A DNA stretch of 64,000 bases from assembly GCF_001866055.1 (NCBI RefSeq), contig NZ_MLQS01000018.1:5562-69561 (forward strand). Reading direction: 5' to 3'. The position numbers and the translations under genes are program-made. Shown in pieces: positions 27,360 to 36,057 of the stretch (position 1 is the first letter of the stretch; each line of letters opens with the position of its first letter). The DNA comes from Anaerobacillus alkalidiazotrophicus (GTDB lineage: Bacteria > Bacillota > Bacilli > Bacillales_H > Anaerobacillaceae). The notes under the pieces were generated by a model, which saw nothing but the letters and a program-made list of their open reading frames with translations, was not told the DNA's origin and searched no databases.

Positions 27360-27553
27360 GCCTCTGTAGCTCTAGAAGGGAAGAGCGCCGTAAAACATTG
27401 TAGAAACGGGTCGCAAGGCAAGGGTTTCAGAAGCACCGAAAAGCAAATGAGCTGAGACAGGTGAAATTCCTGTCGGTGAAATTCCGTAGGGAAGCGTGTT
27501 CCCCCTAGCCTATGCTTACGTGAGGAGTGCGGGTTCGAATCCCGTCAGAGGCA
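27360..27553 (+). ncRNA. tRNA-shaped RNA with a 120-nt structured insert in place of the anticodon arm
   Basis: A 7-bp acceptor GCCTCTG/CAGAGGC (27360-27366 and 27546-27552) is perfect. TA follows, then a D arm GCTC/GAGC with a GGG-containing loop (27369-27386), and a 5-bp T arm with the loop TTCGAAT (27529-27545). Between them are about 140 bases instead of the usual 20-25. A short CGTA/TACG helix opens the insert. It contains two adjacent hairpins with the same loop TGAAATT (27456-27474 and 27474-27486) and a third stem TAGGGAA/TTCCCCCTA. There is no U33-like anticodon loop and no encoded CCA. Group I intron core motifs are not seen. Class unknown. Confidence 0.65.
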
Positions 27554-27639
27554 TCACTTAATGGTATAGAGCATGATGATTATTTCATTATTAGTCTTCT
27601 TTAATAAATAGAACAGTATAAAATTAAGGAGGATAGGTT

Positions 27640-27759
27640 ATGAGCCGAAATAGAGAAAACACTGATTTATTCGATAGAGGTTTTTTTGGGAAACCAGGAT
27701 GTATGATTTTACTTATCGTAGCTATTATTGCATTTTTTACAATTAAGAATCTATTTTAG
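27640..27759 (+). CDS. 39-residue single-span membrane peptide
   Basis: MSRNRENTDLFDRGFFGKPG is followed by one hydrophobic segment (CMILLIVAIIAFFTI) and KNLF. A strong AAGGAGGAT lies 7 bases upstream. It starts 86 bases after the tRNA-shaped RNA. No family is recognised. Confidence 0.6.
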   Translation: MSRNRENTDLFDRGFFGKPGCMILLIVAIIAFFTIKNLF

Positions 27760-27890
27760 TTTTGAGCCAGTAATTATAAGGGACAATTTGAACAAACAAA
27801 CCATGTGAGTAAACATAGTTAGGTGACACAAGTGTATTTCCTTTGGTTTTTAGACGTTAGCTAGAAATACTTAGAATTACTTTGACTTTC

Positions 27891-27930
27891 AGGCGCTTCT
27901 CCTATAAACCTAGGAGGGCGCCATTTTAAT
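27891..27930. terminator. Strong hairpin before the ECF operon
   Basis: GGCGC-CTCCT pairs with AGGAG-GCGCC around an ATAAACCT loop, followed by ATTTTAAT. It probably terminates transcription of the small membrane peptide. Confidence 0.6.
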
Positions 27931-28016
27931 GACAAGAAAAATATTTTCTAATAAAGTGTAGTGTTTTTTTATTATGCGTCGTCTATTATTGTGAAGGTGG
28001 AAAGGAGGAGAGAGAG

Positions 28017-28562
28017 ATTAGTAGTGATGAAGTGTTGATAAAGCAAATCCTAGCAGGCAATGATCATGCCTTTCGTTTACTTGTTCAAAAATATCGCAAT
28101 CATATTTATAAAATTGTTTATTCAGTACTTCGGAATGAAAAGGATGCAGAAGATGCCGCACAGGAAGCTTTTATAAAAATTTATTCTTCTCTTCCAACAT
28201 ATGAGGGGAAAGGGTTAAAAACGTGGATGACGAGAATTGCGTTGAATCATTCAATCGATACTAAGCGAAAGCGAGATCGAATGAAAGAAGAAGTAAAAGA
28301 AGAAATAAGCTTACAACTTGTAATCTCTAATAATGGAAATGTAGAAGAAGATCTATTAAAAAAAGAGAAGAAACTCCAAGTTCAAAAACATATTAATGAA
28401 TTACCCAAAAATTACCGGGATGTTGTTCAGGGCTTTTACATACAAGAAAAAAGTTTTCAACAATTAGCGAGTGAGCAAGGTGTTAAAGAAAAATCAATCG
28501 AAGTGAAACTTCATAGAGCTCGAAAGTGGATGAAAGCCCGTTGGAAGGAGGATGATTTTTAA
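28017..28562 (+). CDS. ECF sigma factor of an envelope-stress operon
   Basis: A sigma factor of about 181 residues. Region 2 is seen as AEDAAQEAFIKIYSSLPTYEGKGLKTWMTRIALNHSIDTKRKR, region 4 as ELPKNYRDVVQGFYIQEKSFQQLASEQGVKEKSIEVKLHRARKWMKARW. The start is uncertain: a GTG at 28032 has no ribosome site, while AGGAGG at 28003 is 8 bases before an in-frame ATT at 28017, which would give an N-terminus with SSDEVLIKQILAGN. The next gene is its zinc-finger anti-sigma factor. It is not sigma-Y and differs clearly from SigW. Confidence 0.85.
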   Translation: MSSDEVLIKQILAGNDHAFRLLVQKYRNHIYKIVYSVLRNEKDAEDAAQEAFIKIYSSLPTYEGKGLKTWMTRIALNHSIDTKRKRDRMKEEVKEEISLQLVISNNGNVEEDLLKKEKKLQVQKHINELPKNYRDVVQGFYIQEKSFQQLASEQGVKEKSIEVKLHRARKWMKARWKEDDF

Positions 28563-28991
28563 ATGGATCATTATTCAAGAAATGACTTAGAGCGATATGC
28601 AAAAGGTGAATTAGAGGAAAGACAGCGTTATGAATACGAAACTCATCTTTATACATGTGATCATTGTATGTGTACGTACATGTCAGTTTTAGAAGCAATT
28701 GAATCGTCTTTACCTGACATCAAAGAAGAAAGTTTATTCACTGATCAAATCATGCAAAAAATAAATGAAGATAAAATTGGTAAAGTAGCCAAAAGACCGT
28801 TTTACGAGCAAACATTTTTTCATTACATGCTAGCGGCAACACTTACGATCATTTTGATGACTTCAGGAGTATTCCAATCACTTACAGGTTATATCGATGA
28901 GGTTCAAAGGACCAGATTATCTGAAGAGACTCCATCGATCACAAACAAAATACTAGAAACGACGTATATTCGAATAAATAATGAGGACTAA
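28563..28991 (+). CDS. Zinc-finger anti-sigma factor
   Basis: A 142-residue single-pass protein. The N-terminal ZAS motif is His28-x3-Cys32-x2-Cys35 (THLYTCDHC). A membrane helix lies near residues 80-105 (YMLAATLTIILMTSGVF) and a short external tail follows. It begins directly after the stop of the sigma gene. It should hold the sigma factor at the membrane until an envelope signal leads to its release. Confidence 0.85.
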   Translation: MDHYSRNDLERYAKGELEERQRYEYETHLYTCDHCMCTYMSVLEAIESSLPDIKEESLFTDQIMQKINEDKIGKVAKRPFYEQTFFHYMLAATLTIILMTSGVFQSLTGYIDEVQRTRLSEETPSITNKILETTYIRINNED

Positions 28992-28999
28992 GGAGGAAA

Positions 29000-30091
29000 A
29001 TGTTAAATATGAAAAATCAAGCAGGACACCCTTTTATAGCATTTTTGCTATCAGTCATTCCTGGTGGTGGGCAATTTTATTACGGAAATTCTTTACGTGG
29101 AATGTTTTATTTTTTTGCGACGTTTGGCTTTATTGCTTTAGGAATTGGATTAACGATCATTAGTCATAGCGAAGTTTTTCTATTATTGGCGTTAATTGGG
29201 GTTGCTATCTATTTGTTTAGTTTTGTAGATACCATTATTGTCGGTATGCGAAGACCTCGAACAATGAATCAACAGGAAGGGACAGTCCAAGAAAGTAGTT
29301 CTGAATCAGAACGTTTCTTCACAATCGTTCTTTCGTTTATCCCGGGAGTTGGCCACTTTCAATTAGGGTTAATGAATCGAGGATTTACATTTTTAACTGC
29401 ATTTTTAGGCGCAGCGATTATGATCTTTTTTACTTCTATTATTTTACGCCAAGGAGCATTTCTTATTTTTATGGCTTTTCTACCTGTTGTTTGGGTATAT
29501 AGCTTTTTTGATGCTATCCAACATTTAAATAAAAAGCAACGTGGAGAAACGCTTGAAGATCGTTCGTTGTTAGAAGATATTGAAAATCGCCGTGAAGATG
29601 GTCGTAAAAGTAAATCTATCGCTACACTATTATCGATTTTCCCTGGTGCAGGACATCTTTATTTAGGCTACCAACAACGTGGTATACAGTTAATGGCAGC
29701 ATTTTTGTTTTCACTGTATATATTAGATACACTCAGATTAGGAATTTTCTTGTTTTTAATCCCAATCATATGGTTTTACAGCTTTTTTGATGGGCTTCAA
29801 AAAGGAAGCAAACATGTAGAAGGTCCAATTGAAGATACACCAATTATTACCTATTTTGTTAATTATCAGCGTTGGATTGGAATTGGCTTAATGGTTTTAG
29901 GTTTGTTTTATATGTTTGATCGTGTATTCATTCCATCAATCGCACCAAAGCTTATCGACATTTTGAACGTTGATATTCGTCGTTGGTATTACGATTATTT
30001 TCAAATTGTCATTGTTTGTATTTTACTCATTGGTGGTGGTTTTAAATTAATGATTGGTACTAAAAGGAGAAAAGGAAGTGATGTTTCATGA
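29000..30091 (+). CDS. Multi-spanning membrane protein with three TM2-like repeats
   Basis: A 363-residue membrane protein. The motif PG-x-G-x-F/L-x-x-G-x-x-x-RG appears three times: PGGGQFYYGNSLRG near residue 20, PGVGHFQLGLMNRG near 115, and PGAGHLYLGYQQRG near 215. Each is followed by two hydrophobic helices, as in TM2-type domains, and two more helices close the protein. The ribosome site AGGAGG is close to the ATG at 29000; an ATG at 29009 is possible. It is the third gene of the ECF operon and overlaps the fourth by 4 bases. Confidence 0.75.
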   Translation: MLNMKNQAGHPFIAFLLSVIPGGGQFYYGNSLRGMFYFFATFGFIALGIGLTIISHSEVFLLLALIGVAIYLFSFVDTIIVGMRRPRTMNQQEGTVQESSSESERFFTIVLSFIPGVGHFQLGLMNRGFTFLTAFLGAAIMIFFTSIILRQGAFLIFMAFLPVVWVYSFFDAIQHLNKKQRGETLEDRSLLEDIENRREDGRKSKSIATLLSIFPGAGHLYLGYQQRGIQLMAAFLFSLYILDTLRLGIFLFLIPIIWFYSFFDGLQKGSKHVEGPIEDTPIITYFVNYQRWIGIGLMVLGLFYMFDRVFIPSIAPKLIDILNVDIRRWYYDYFQIVIVCILLIGGGFKLMIGTKRRKGSDVS

Positions 30092-30984
30092 GAACGTGGC
30101 GAGTAGGAACATTTTCAATGGGATTTGCTCTCGTTTTTTTAGGAGTGTTTCTCCTTTTCTCAAAAGTAATTGGAATGGACGTTCATCAGGTAATGATTTC
30201 CTGGTGGCCAGTGATCTTAATTATTTTAGGAATTGAGATCTTACTTTTTCTTTTCCTGAATAAGAAAGAATCGGCGATTATTAAATATGATTTTTTTAGT
30301 ATTCTTATTATTGGTATGTTAGGAACGGTTGGAATTGCCTTTTTTATTTTTAGTTCCGTGGGACTTGTTGACGAAGTAACTGCGGCCATCACTAGCCAAG
30401 TTGAGACGCGAAGTTTGCCTGAATTAAGTGAGGTTGTCCCAACTGAAGTGAGACGAATTGTTGTTGATTCAAGCTGGGAGGAACTTACGATTGAAGGTGC
30501 AGAAACAAATGGAATTTCTGTTTTTGGAACCTATCGGCAAAATGTTTCTCCTCAAAAAGTGAATGTTTCGGATAAGGCGGAAAAATATGTATCACTCAAT
30601 CAAATCGATGATACATTGTATGTTACGATGAAACGTTTACCTCATAAAAATGGATTACATAGTAACTATGCAACGGTTAATGGGACATTGGTTATACCTT
30701 CTAATCTTGATCTTGAACTTAGAAGTACTGGCAACAATGTTGTTTTACGTCCACGTATACAAGAAGCTGATTGGATAATTGAGCGTGCGAATAACGTGAT
30801 TGTTCATGTTCAGGAAAACGGAGACGTCGCGGTAGAGGCTTCCCAAATTTCTCATATTTATCATGATCATGTTGAATGGAAATCATCAGAAAGTGAACTT
30901 CAAGAAGGTTCATTTACAATTGGCGAAGGGAAAAATAAGATTAAAATCTTAAATGCTTATCAGTTGAATGTCTTTACGTTTTAA
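30088..30984 (+). CDS. Membrane-anchored envelope protein (DUF5668 N-terminus, DUF4097-like beta domain)
   Basis: A 298-residue protein. Residues about 8-95 form three or four helices of the LiaI/LiaF type (DUF5668: MGFALVFLGVFLLF, WWPVILIILGIEIL). The rest is a beta-rich domain like the DUF4097 putative adhesin (VVDSSWEELTIEG, LVIPSNLDLELRSTGNNVVL). This architecture is typical of cell-envelope stress modules. It closes the four-gene ECF operon and suggests the operon senses membrane or wall damage. Confidence 0.75.
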   Translation: MRTWRVGTFSMGFALVFLGVFLLFSKVIGMDVHQVMISWWPVILIILGIEILLFLFLNKKESAIIKYDFFSILIIGMLGTVGIAFFIFSSVGLVDEVTAAITSQVETRSLPELSEVVPTEVRRIVVDSSWEELTIEGAETNGISVFGTYRQNVSPQKVNVSDKAEKYVSLNQIDDTLYVTMKRLPHKNGLHSNYATVNGTLVIPSNLDLELRSTGNNVVLRPRIQEADWIIERANNVIVHVQENGDVAVEASQISHIYHDHVEWKSSESELQEGSFTIGEGKNKIKILNAYQLNVFTF

Positions 30985-31036
30985 GATGTTCTTAAGTTTA
31001 TGTATTTCTGATTAATCTAAAAGGTTATTCTTAGCA

Positions 31037-31069
31037 ATGTGGCTGCCTCAATGAGGTAGTCATTTTTTG
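31037..31069 (+). terminator. Terminator of the ECF operon
   Basis: GGCTGCCTC and GAGGTAGTC pair with a wobble around a 3-base loop, followed by six T residues. Confidence 0.8.
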
Positions 31070-31157
31070 TTACGCTTTATTGAATTTCAGAATTATTTAT
31101 AAAATGAAAAGACTGAATGGTATAATGACTCATAAAATGGTTATTGTTGGGGGAATT

Positions 31158-31802
31158 ATGAAGCTAAATCGTACTCAAAAAAATTTTAGAAAACAAATGG
31201 CTGCGTTAAAAGATGAGGGTTATAAATTTGAAGATGATCTTTATAGCACAACTCGGAAAAAGCGGAAAGCAAAAGTACTTGGGATAAGTTCAATTTTGTT
31301 ATTTTTACTTTTACTATATCCACTCTATGGTATGGTTAAATCATCGCTAGATTTTATTACTATAAATAAACACGGTCAAGTAGTTACATATGTTTCAAAA
31401 ACTTCTGAAATTGACTATAATATCATGCAAGATTTATCTTTTTTAATAGAATCTAAAAGCTATACAAGTATTGAACTATTAATGCTTTATGAGCAAAAAA
31501 TATCAATTTCAATTCAAGAGAGTAATAAAATAAGATCTCCAAAGGAATTAATGAATTATTCTACACTTCTTAACGAAAAGTACGAAAATATATTATCATT
31601 AATATTTTTATTGAAAATGAGTAATAAAGCCAATTTTTTTGATGCAACCCAAATCAATGCTGCATTAGAAGAAATATATCTTCTTAATACAAAAGCTTCA
31701 TTTAATTTAACTAGTGTATTTGATGAAATTGGCATTATCTATACTATTGGTGATCACCACCAAATTATTAGTTATGAATATCAAACATTTTTCAAAAGAT
31801 AA
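31158..31802 (+). CDS. Hypothetical single-pass membrane protein
   Basis: A protein of about 214 residues from the ATG at 31158 (GGGGGAATT upstream; an earlier in-frame ATG at 31080 has no site). The N-terminus is basic (MKLNRTQKNFRKQMAALKDEG), one membrane helix lies near residues 43-65, and the rest is a helical external domain. I recognise no family. The context gives no clue. Confidence 0.6.
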   Translation: MKLNRTQKNFRKQMAALKDEGYKFEDDLYSTTRKKRKAKVLGISSILLFLLLLYPLYGMVKSSLDFITINKHGQVVTYVSKTSEIDYNIMQDLSFLIESKSYTSIELLMLYEQKISISIQESNKIRSPKELMNYSTLLNEKYENILSLIFLLKMSNKANFFDATQINAALEEIYLLNTKASFNLTSVFDEIGIIYTIGDHHQIISYEYQTFFKR

Positions 31803-31922
31803 TAAGTATAATGTTAAAACGTAGTAAAGAATTATGACGATTTTATTTCGTGTAATAGACACCCAAAAACGACTATTACTTTCATATTATTCAAAGAAAA
31901 TATAGAGATTTAGGAGTGAGAT

Positions 31923-32723
31923 ATGAAAATATCTATCTATCAAATGGACGTTATTGCTGGAAAACCTGAATTGAATAGGGGAAAAGTTAAGGATTGGTTA
32001 GAAGTTACATGTAAAAAAGAAAAACCAGATGTTGTTGTGCTACCTGAAATGTGGACAACCAATTATACATTAAAACATTTAAATAATATAGCTGATCGCG
32101 ATGGGGAACCTACGACGAGTTTTTTACAACATCTAGCAAAGACGTACGAGGTAAATATAGTTGGTGGGTCATTTGCCAATAGGAAGGGAGGAAATATTTA
32201 TAATAGCGCTGTTGTCATTAACCGTCATGGTGAAGTAGTGTATCGATATGATAAAGTTCATTTAGTTCCGATGCTAGATGAGCACTTGTATCTGACAGGA
32301 GGAACGACCTATCATACATTTGATTTAGAAGGACTCAAAGCAGGTTTGATCATTTGTTATGATTTGAGATTTCCTGAACTTTCTAGGAAACTAGCTGTAG
32401 ACGGTGCTGAAATTTTATTTATCGTAGCGGAATGGCCAGAAACTAGAAAATCTCATTGGTTTGCTCTCCAAATTGCTAGAGCAATCGAAAATCAACTTTT
32501 TGTTGTCTCGGCAAATTGTGTTGGTCAATACAATGGTATCTCCTATTGTGGAAATTCAATGGTTATCGATCCATTAGGGGAAGTACTTTATTGTGCCAGT
32601 GATAAAAATGAAGAATCGATAACTAAAGAAATCGATATCAAGCAAGTTAGTGAGATTAGAGAAAAAGTGCCAGTCTTCAAAAGCCGAGTTCCTCATTTAT
32701 ACAAACTGAACACATTGGAGTAG
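31923..32723 (+). CDS. Carbon-nitrogen hydrolase (nitrilase superfamily, omega-amidase-like)
   Basis: A 266-residue cytoplasmic hydrolase with the nitrilase Glu-Lys-Cys triad: Glu in VVLPEMW near residue 42, Lys in YDKVHLVP near 114, and Cys in GLIICYDLRFPEL near 148. It resembles MtnU/YkrU and the omega-amidases that deaminate alpha-ketoglutaramate or alpha-ketosuccinamate. It stands alone rather than in a methionine-salvage cluster, so the substrate is inferred only from family. Ribosome site: AGGAGTGAGAT. Confidence 0.88.
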   Translation: MKISIYQMDVIAGKPELNRGKVKDWLEVTCKKEKPDVVVLPEMWTTNYTLKHLNNIADRDGEPTTSFLQHLAKTYEVNIVGGSFANRKGGNIYNSAVVINRHGEVVYRYDKVHLVPMLDEHLYLTGGTTYHTFDLEGLKAGLIICYDLRFPELSRKLAVDGAEILFIVAEWPETRKSHWFALQIARAIENQLFVVSANCVGQYNGISYCGNSMVIDPLGEVLYCASDKNEESITKEIDIKQVSEIREKVPVFKSRVPHLYKLNTLE

Positions 32724-32839
32724 GAAGTAAAGAAGTATCTGTAAAAATGTAAATTTAAAATGTTTTTTTGACAAGAAATTCCGTTTCAAAGAAAGCCTAT
32801 AAGGAAATGGGCAAACACTAATTTTGGGAGGCTTAGATA

Positions 32840-33349
32840 ATGACAGAAAAAGTGAAATTAAGGGCATTTGAACAAGAAGATATTAAACATTTACATAAAT
32901 GGTATAATAATGCTGAGTCAATTTTCATGGTCGGAAGGACGCCTATGACATTCGAAGAAACGGAACAGCTTGTTTTTAACATGAGAAATGCTGGTACGAT
33001 AATAATGGGAATTGAAAATAATGATGAGGAGTTAGTGGGGTGGATTCACCTATCTAACATTGTACAAGAACATGGAAGAGCAGAAATTGGTATACTAATG
33101 TCGCCTGATTATCGTGGTCACGGTTATGGTAAATCAGCAATGAAACAAATGATTGAAATGGGTTTTAATCAGCTCCGCTTAAACAAAATTTATTTAACGA
33201 CGAGAGGGATAAATGAACGAGCTATAGCACTATATAAAAAGCTTGGATTTATTTTAGAAGGTTCATTGCGTCAACATAGTTTTATTGATGGAAAGTATGT
33301 CGATACGATTTTTATGGGATTACTTTTACAGGACTGGAGGAATATGTAA
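32840..33349 (+). CDS. GNAT family N-acetyltransferase (RimJ/RimL-like)
   Basis: A 169-residue acetyltransferase with the acetyl-CoA loop SPDYRGHGYGKSAMKQMIEMGF near residue 92 and the C-terminal pattern NERAIALYKKLGFILEGSLRQHSFIDGKYVDTIFMGLL, as in SpeG- or RimL-like enzymes. A good ribosome site (GGGAGGC) precedes it. The acceptor may be a polyamine, antibiotic or protein N-terminus; it cannot be told from the sequence. Confidence 0.85.
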   Translation: MTEKVKLRAFEQEDIKHLHKWYNNAESIFMVGRTPMTFEETEQLVFNMRNAGTIIMGIENNDEELVGWIHLSNIVQEHGRAEIGILMSPDYRGHGYGKSAMKQMIEMGFNQLRLNKIYLTTRGINERAIALYKKLGFILEGSLRQHSFIDGKYVDTIFMGLLLQDWRNM

Positions 33350-33413
33350 CTAAACGGAAGCTTATTGACTAGATTGGTATCAATAGAAGAATACGGTAAT
33401 AAAGATTGCCTGT

Positions 33414-33446
33414 AAACAGTGAGTGATATATAGCCTCACTGTTTTT
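33414..33446 (+). terminator. Terminator after the acetyltransferase gene
   Basis: AAACAGTGAG and CTCACTGTTT pair around a 10-base loop, followed by T residues. Confidence 0.9.
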
Positions 33447-33646
33447 TGGTGTTTGATCAAATTATTTAAGTATTATTTGCGAAATTCTAGTTGCGTTTGT
33501 TGAATTGTGTCACATTTTGATATACCATAAAAGTACTATTTTAGTGTTGGTAAATTTTGTTTGATCACGAGAGTAAAGAGTGAATGACAATGTTGGTTGG
33601 ATATCTAGATTTAGCGAACTATAAATGATTTGGGGAGATAAAATAT

Positions 33647-36052
33647 ATGAATAGAAATAAAAGAAATGTTACTAATAACTTCAAATTGGTGTATCTCCCT
33701 TTACTTTTCACACTATTTTCTGTTTTTGCTATTGCATTTTTTGCACATATTTCAACTCAGCGAGCATTAATCCACCAAATGGAACAAAGTGGTGAAGACT
33801 TAGCATTGTTATTATCTAGAAAAATTGAAAGTGAAATAGGCCATTTTAACTATATAAACGAAGTGTTAGAAAGAAATCTACTGATAGCAGGAAAAGCTGT
33901 ACTAGCAGAAAAAGATTACTTAAATAATGAGCGGTTACGTGATATAAGAGATTTTTTTGAAGTTCATGAAATATTTTGGTACAGCAATCAAGGTGAAGTT
34001 TTATTTTCTTCTTCAAGCGACTATATTGGATGGAAGGTAAAACCTGGTGATCCTATTGATCAATTTATGACACAATCAAAAGAAGTTTTTGTTGAAGATA
34101 TTCGGAAGGCCACAGAAAATGATGAATATTTCAAGTTTGCTTATTTAAGAGATGATGAGGGTTCTTTTGTTCAAGTTGGATATAGAGCAGAATATCTAAA
34201 TTTAAAAACCGATAAATATAAAATTCAAACCATTGTTGAAAGAATTGCTAACAATGACGATAATATTTTATATGCCTTATTTATTGACGAAAACTTAATT
34301 GCAATTGCTGATTCGGACCTAGAGGATATTGGTGTAGACTATTCTGAAGTTGTTGATTACCAAAACGTGCTAAGTGGCGAAGTTCGTGCATTTGAATGGT
34401 ACTATCCGCAGTTAGGCAATCATGTATTAGAAGTCGCTGTACCTCTTTTTTATGGGGATGAGATCATTGGAATAGCTGCAGTAGGGATATCGATGGATGA
34501 AACAGAGAGAAATGTTATTTTACTAACTGTTATGTTCATTTTACTTGCATTTATTATTTCTGTCGGTTTCTATATTATTCAAAGGAAAAATGTTATTAAA
34601 CCTGTAATGATGTTAAATAAGGATATTCAATTAATTGAAACTAAACAGTTATCTTTTCAGCCTCTCGAGGTTTCTGAAAACAAAAGTTTTGCTGGCCTTT
34701 ATGATACTATAAATGAGTTGTTAGCTAAACTCCGAGAATCGTTTAATCAAAATAAACATTTAAATCAAGAGATAGAAGAAATGGCTTACAAAGACTATTT
34801 AACCAAGTTGCCGAATCGTTTTAGTTTATCAAAAAAGTTTAATAAGTTGGTTAAAAATAATGAGTTAGTATCGATTGTGTTACTTGACCTTGATAATTTT
34901 AAAGAATTTAATGATACTAAAGGACATCTTTATGGTGATCAAATTTTGGTAGTAGTATCTGAACGGTTAAAGGAATTGGATAATGATCAAATATTTATTT
35001 CTAGATTTGGTGGGGACGAGTTTTTATTGTTATTTTCTTGTCACGATGAATTAGAGTTAAAACGCAACATCTATGACTTAGAAAAGATTATTTCACAGCC
35101 CTTTATTGTTCAAAAAGAAGAAGTCGTTATCGAAGCGAGTATTGGTATTAGTCTATATCCAAAAGATGATATCCATTTAAATGGGTTAATTAGTAAAGCT
35201 GATATTGCTATGTACCAAGCAAAAATAAGTGGTAAAAACCAATCCACTTATTTTACGGAGTCATTAAAAAATTCTATTGTCCAAAAAAACAATATACAAG
35301 AAATTTTGCGCTATTCGATTAAAAATAAACGGTTTAAGCTACTGTATCAACCTCAAGTTGACGTTCAAACTGGCGAGATTATTGGCTTTGAAGCATTAAT
35401 AAGACTTAAAGACAATTCTATTTCACCAAATGAATTTATTACAATTGCTGAAGAAAAAGGTTTGATTGGAAAGATCGGACGATTTGTAATTGAAGAAGCG
35501 ATCCTACAGTTATCGAAGTGGAAAGGAATGGGATTGGACCTAAAACCAATTGCTATCAATTTTTCTGCTAAGCAGTTAAGCGATAAAGGTGTCACCAACT
35601 ATATCGACGTGCTGTTGAAAAGATATAATATTCCTCCACAGTATTTAGACATAGAAATTACTGAGAGCATTCTATTAGATGATGATTGTGAAGCCATTAA
35701 TTTTATTAATCGGCTCAAAGGAATGGGAGTAAAAGTGTCTTTAGATGATTTTGGTACAGGCTACTCATCGCTAAAATACTTATCGAAATTTCCAGTTGAT
35801 AAAATGAAGCTAGATAAAAGCTTTATCGATCAATACTTAAACCAATCTGGTAAAAAAATAATTAAACAATTAATACTCCTTGCAGAAGCCTTTGATCTCG
35901 ATGTAGTTGTCGAAGGTGTTGAAACAATTGAACAAGTTCGATTGCTACAAGATCTTAAATGTAAAATTATTCAAGGATATTACTTTAGTAAGCCACTAAA
36001 AGCCGAAGAAATCATTGAAATTTATTCGAAGAAGTTTGATGTGGGGGTCTGA
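33647..36052 (+). CDS. Membrane-bound GGDEF-EAL protein (cyclic-di-GMP turnover)
   Basis: An 801-residue protein with two membrane helices (about 18-38 and 283-305) enclosing an external Cache-like sensor, a linker, a GGDEF domain and an EAL domain. The GGDEF motif is intact (RFGGDEFLLLF near 452). The EAL motif is intact (GFEALIRL near 580), as is the metal-binding DDFGTGYSSL near 697. Both cyclase and phosphodiesterase activity are therefore possible. The last codons and the stop (GTG GGG GTC TGA) lie inside the family D palindrome, so the native C-terminus may have been changed. Confidence 0.92.
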   Translation: MNRNKRNVTNNFKLVYLPLLFTLFSVFAIAFFAHISTQRALIHQMEQSGEDLALLLSRKIESEIGHFNYINEVLERNLLIAGKAVLAEKDYLNNERLRDIRDFFEVHEIFWYSNQGEVLFSSSSDYIGWKVKPGDPIDQFMTQSKEVFVEDIRKATENDEYFKFAYLRDDEGSFVQVGYRAEYLNLKTDKYKIQTIVERIANNDDNILYALFIDENLIAIADSDLEDIGVDYSEVVDYQNVLSGEVRAFEWYYPQLGNHVLEVAVPLFYGDEIIGIAAVGISMDETERNVILLTVMFILLAFIISVGFYIIQRKNVIKPVMMLNKDIQLIETKQLSFQPLEVSENKSFAGLYDTINELLAKLRESFNQNKHLNQEIEEMAYKDYLTKLPNRFSLSKKFNKLVKNNELVSIVLLDLDNFKEFNDTKGHLYGDQILVVVSERLKELDNDQIFISRFGGDEFLLLFSCHDELELKRNIYDLEKIISQPFIVQKEEVVIEASIGISLYPKDDIHLNGLISKADIAMYQAKISGKNQSTYFTESLKNSIVQKNNIQEILRYSIKNKRFKLLYQPQVDVQTGEIIGFEALIRLKDNSISPNEFITIAEEKGLIGKIGRFVIEEAILQLSKWKGMGLDLKPIAINFSAKQLSDKGVTNYIDVLLKRYNIPPQYLDIEITESILLDDDCEAINFINRLKGMGVKVSLDDFGTGYSSLKYLSKFPVDKMKLDKSFIDQYLNQSGKKIIKQLILLAEAFDLDVVVEGVETIEQVRLLQDLKCKIIQGYYFSKPLKAEEIIEIYSKKFDVGV

Positions 36053-36057
36053 CCCCC
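36043..36057. repeat. Family D palindrome, copy 1
   Basis: GGGGGTC-T-GACCCCC, a perfect 7-1-7 palindrome, followed by TTTAAAGCGCTAAA. It recurs at 41688-41702. It supplies the stop codon of the GGDEF-EAL gene. The rest of 36053-36382 shows nothing else. Confidence 0.75.

Noticed and set aside
27360..27553. Group I intron in a tRNA gene, TPP or cobalamin riboswitch, or YrlA Y RNA
   Set aside because: The insert is too short for a group I core and lacks its conserved segments. CTGAGA and GTAGGGAA recall the thiamine box, and GGTGAAATTCC recalls the cobalamin box, but the other conserved parts are absent. YrlA has permuted ends, whereas here 5' and 3' ends form the acceptor stem.
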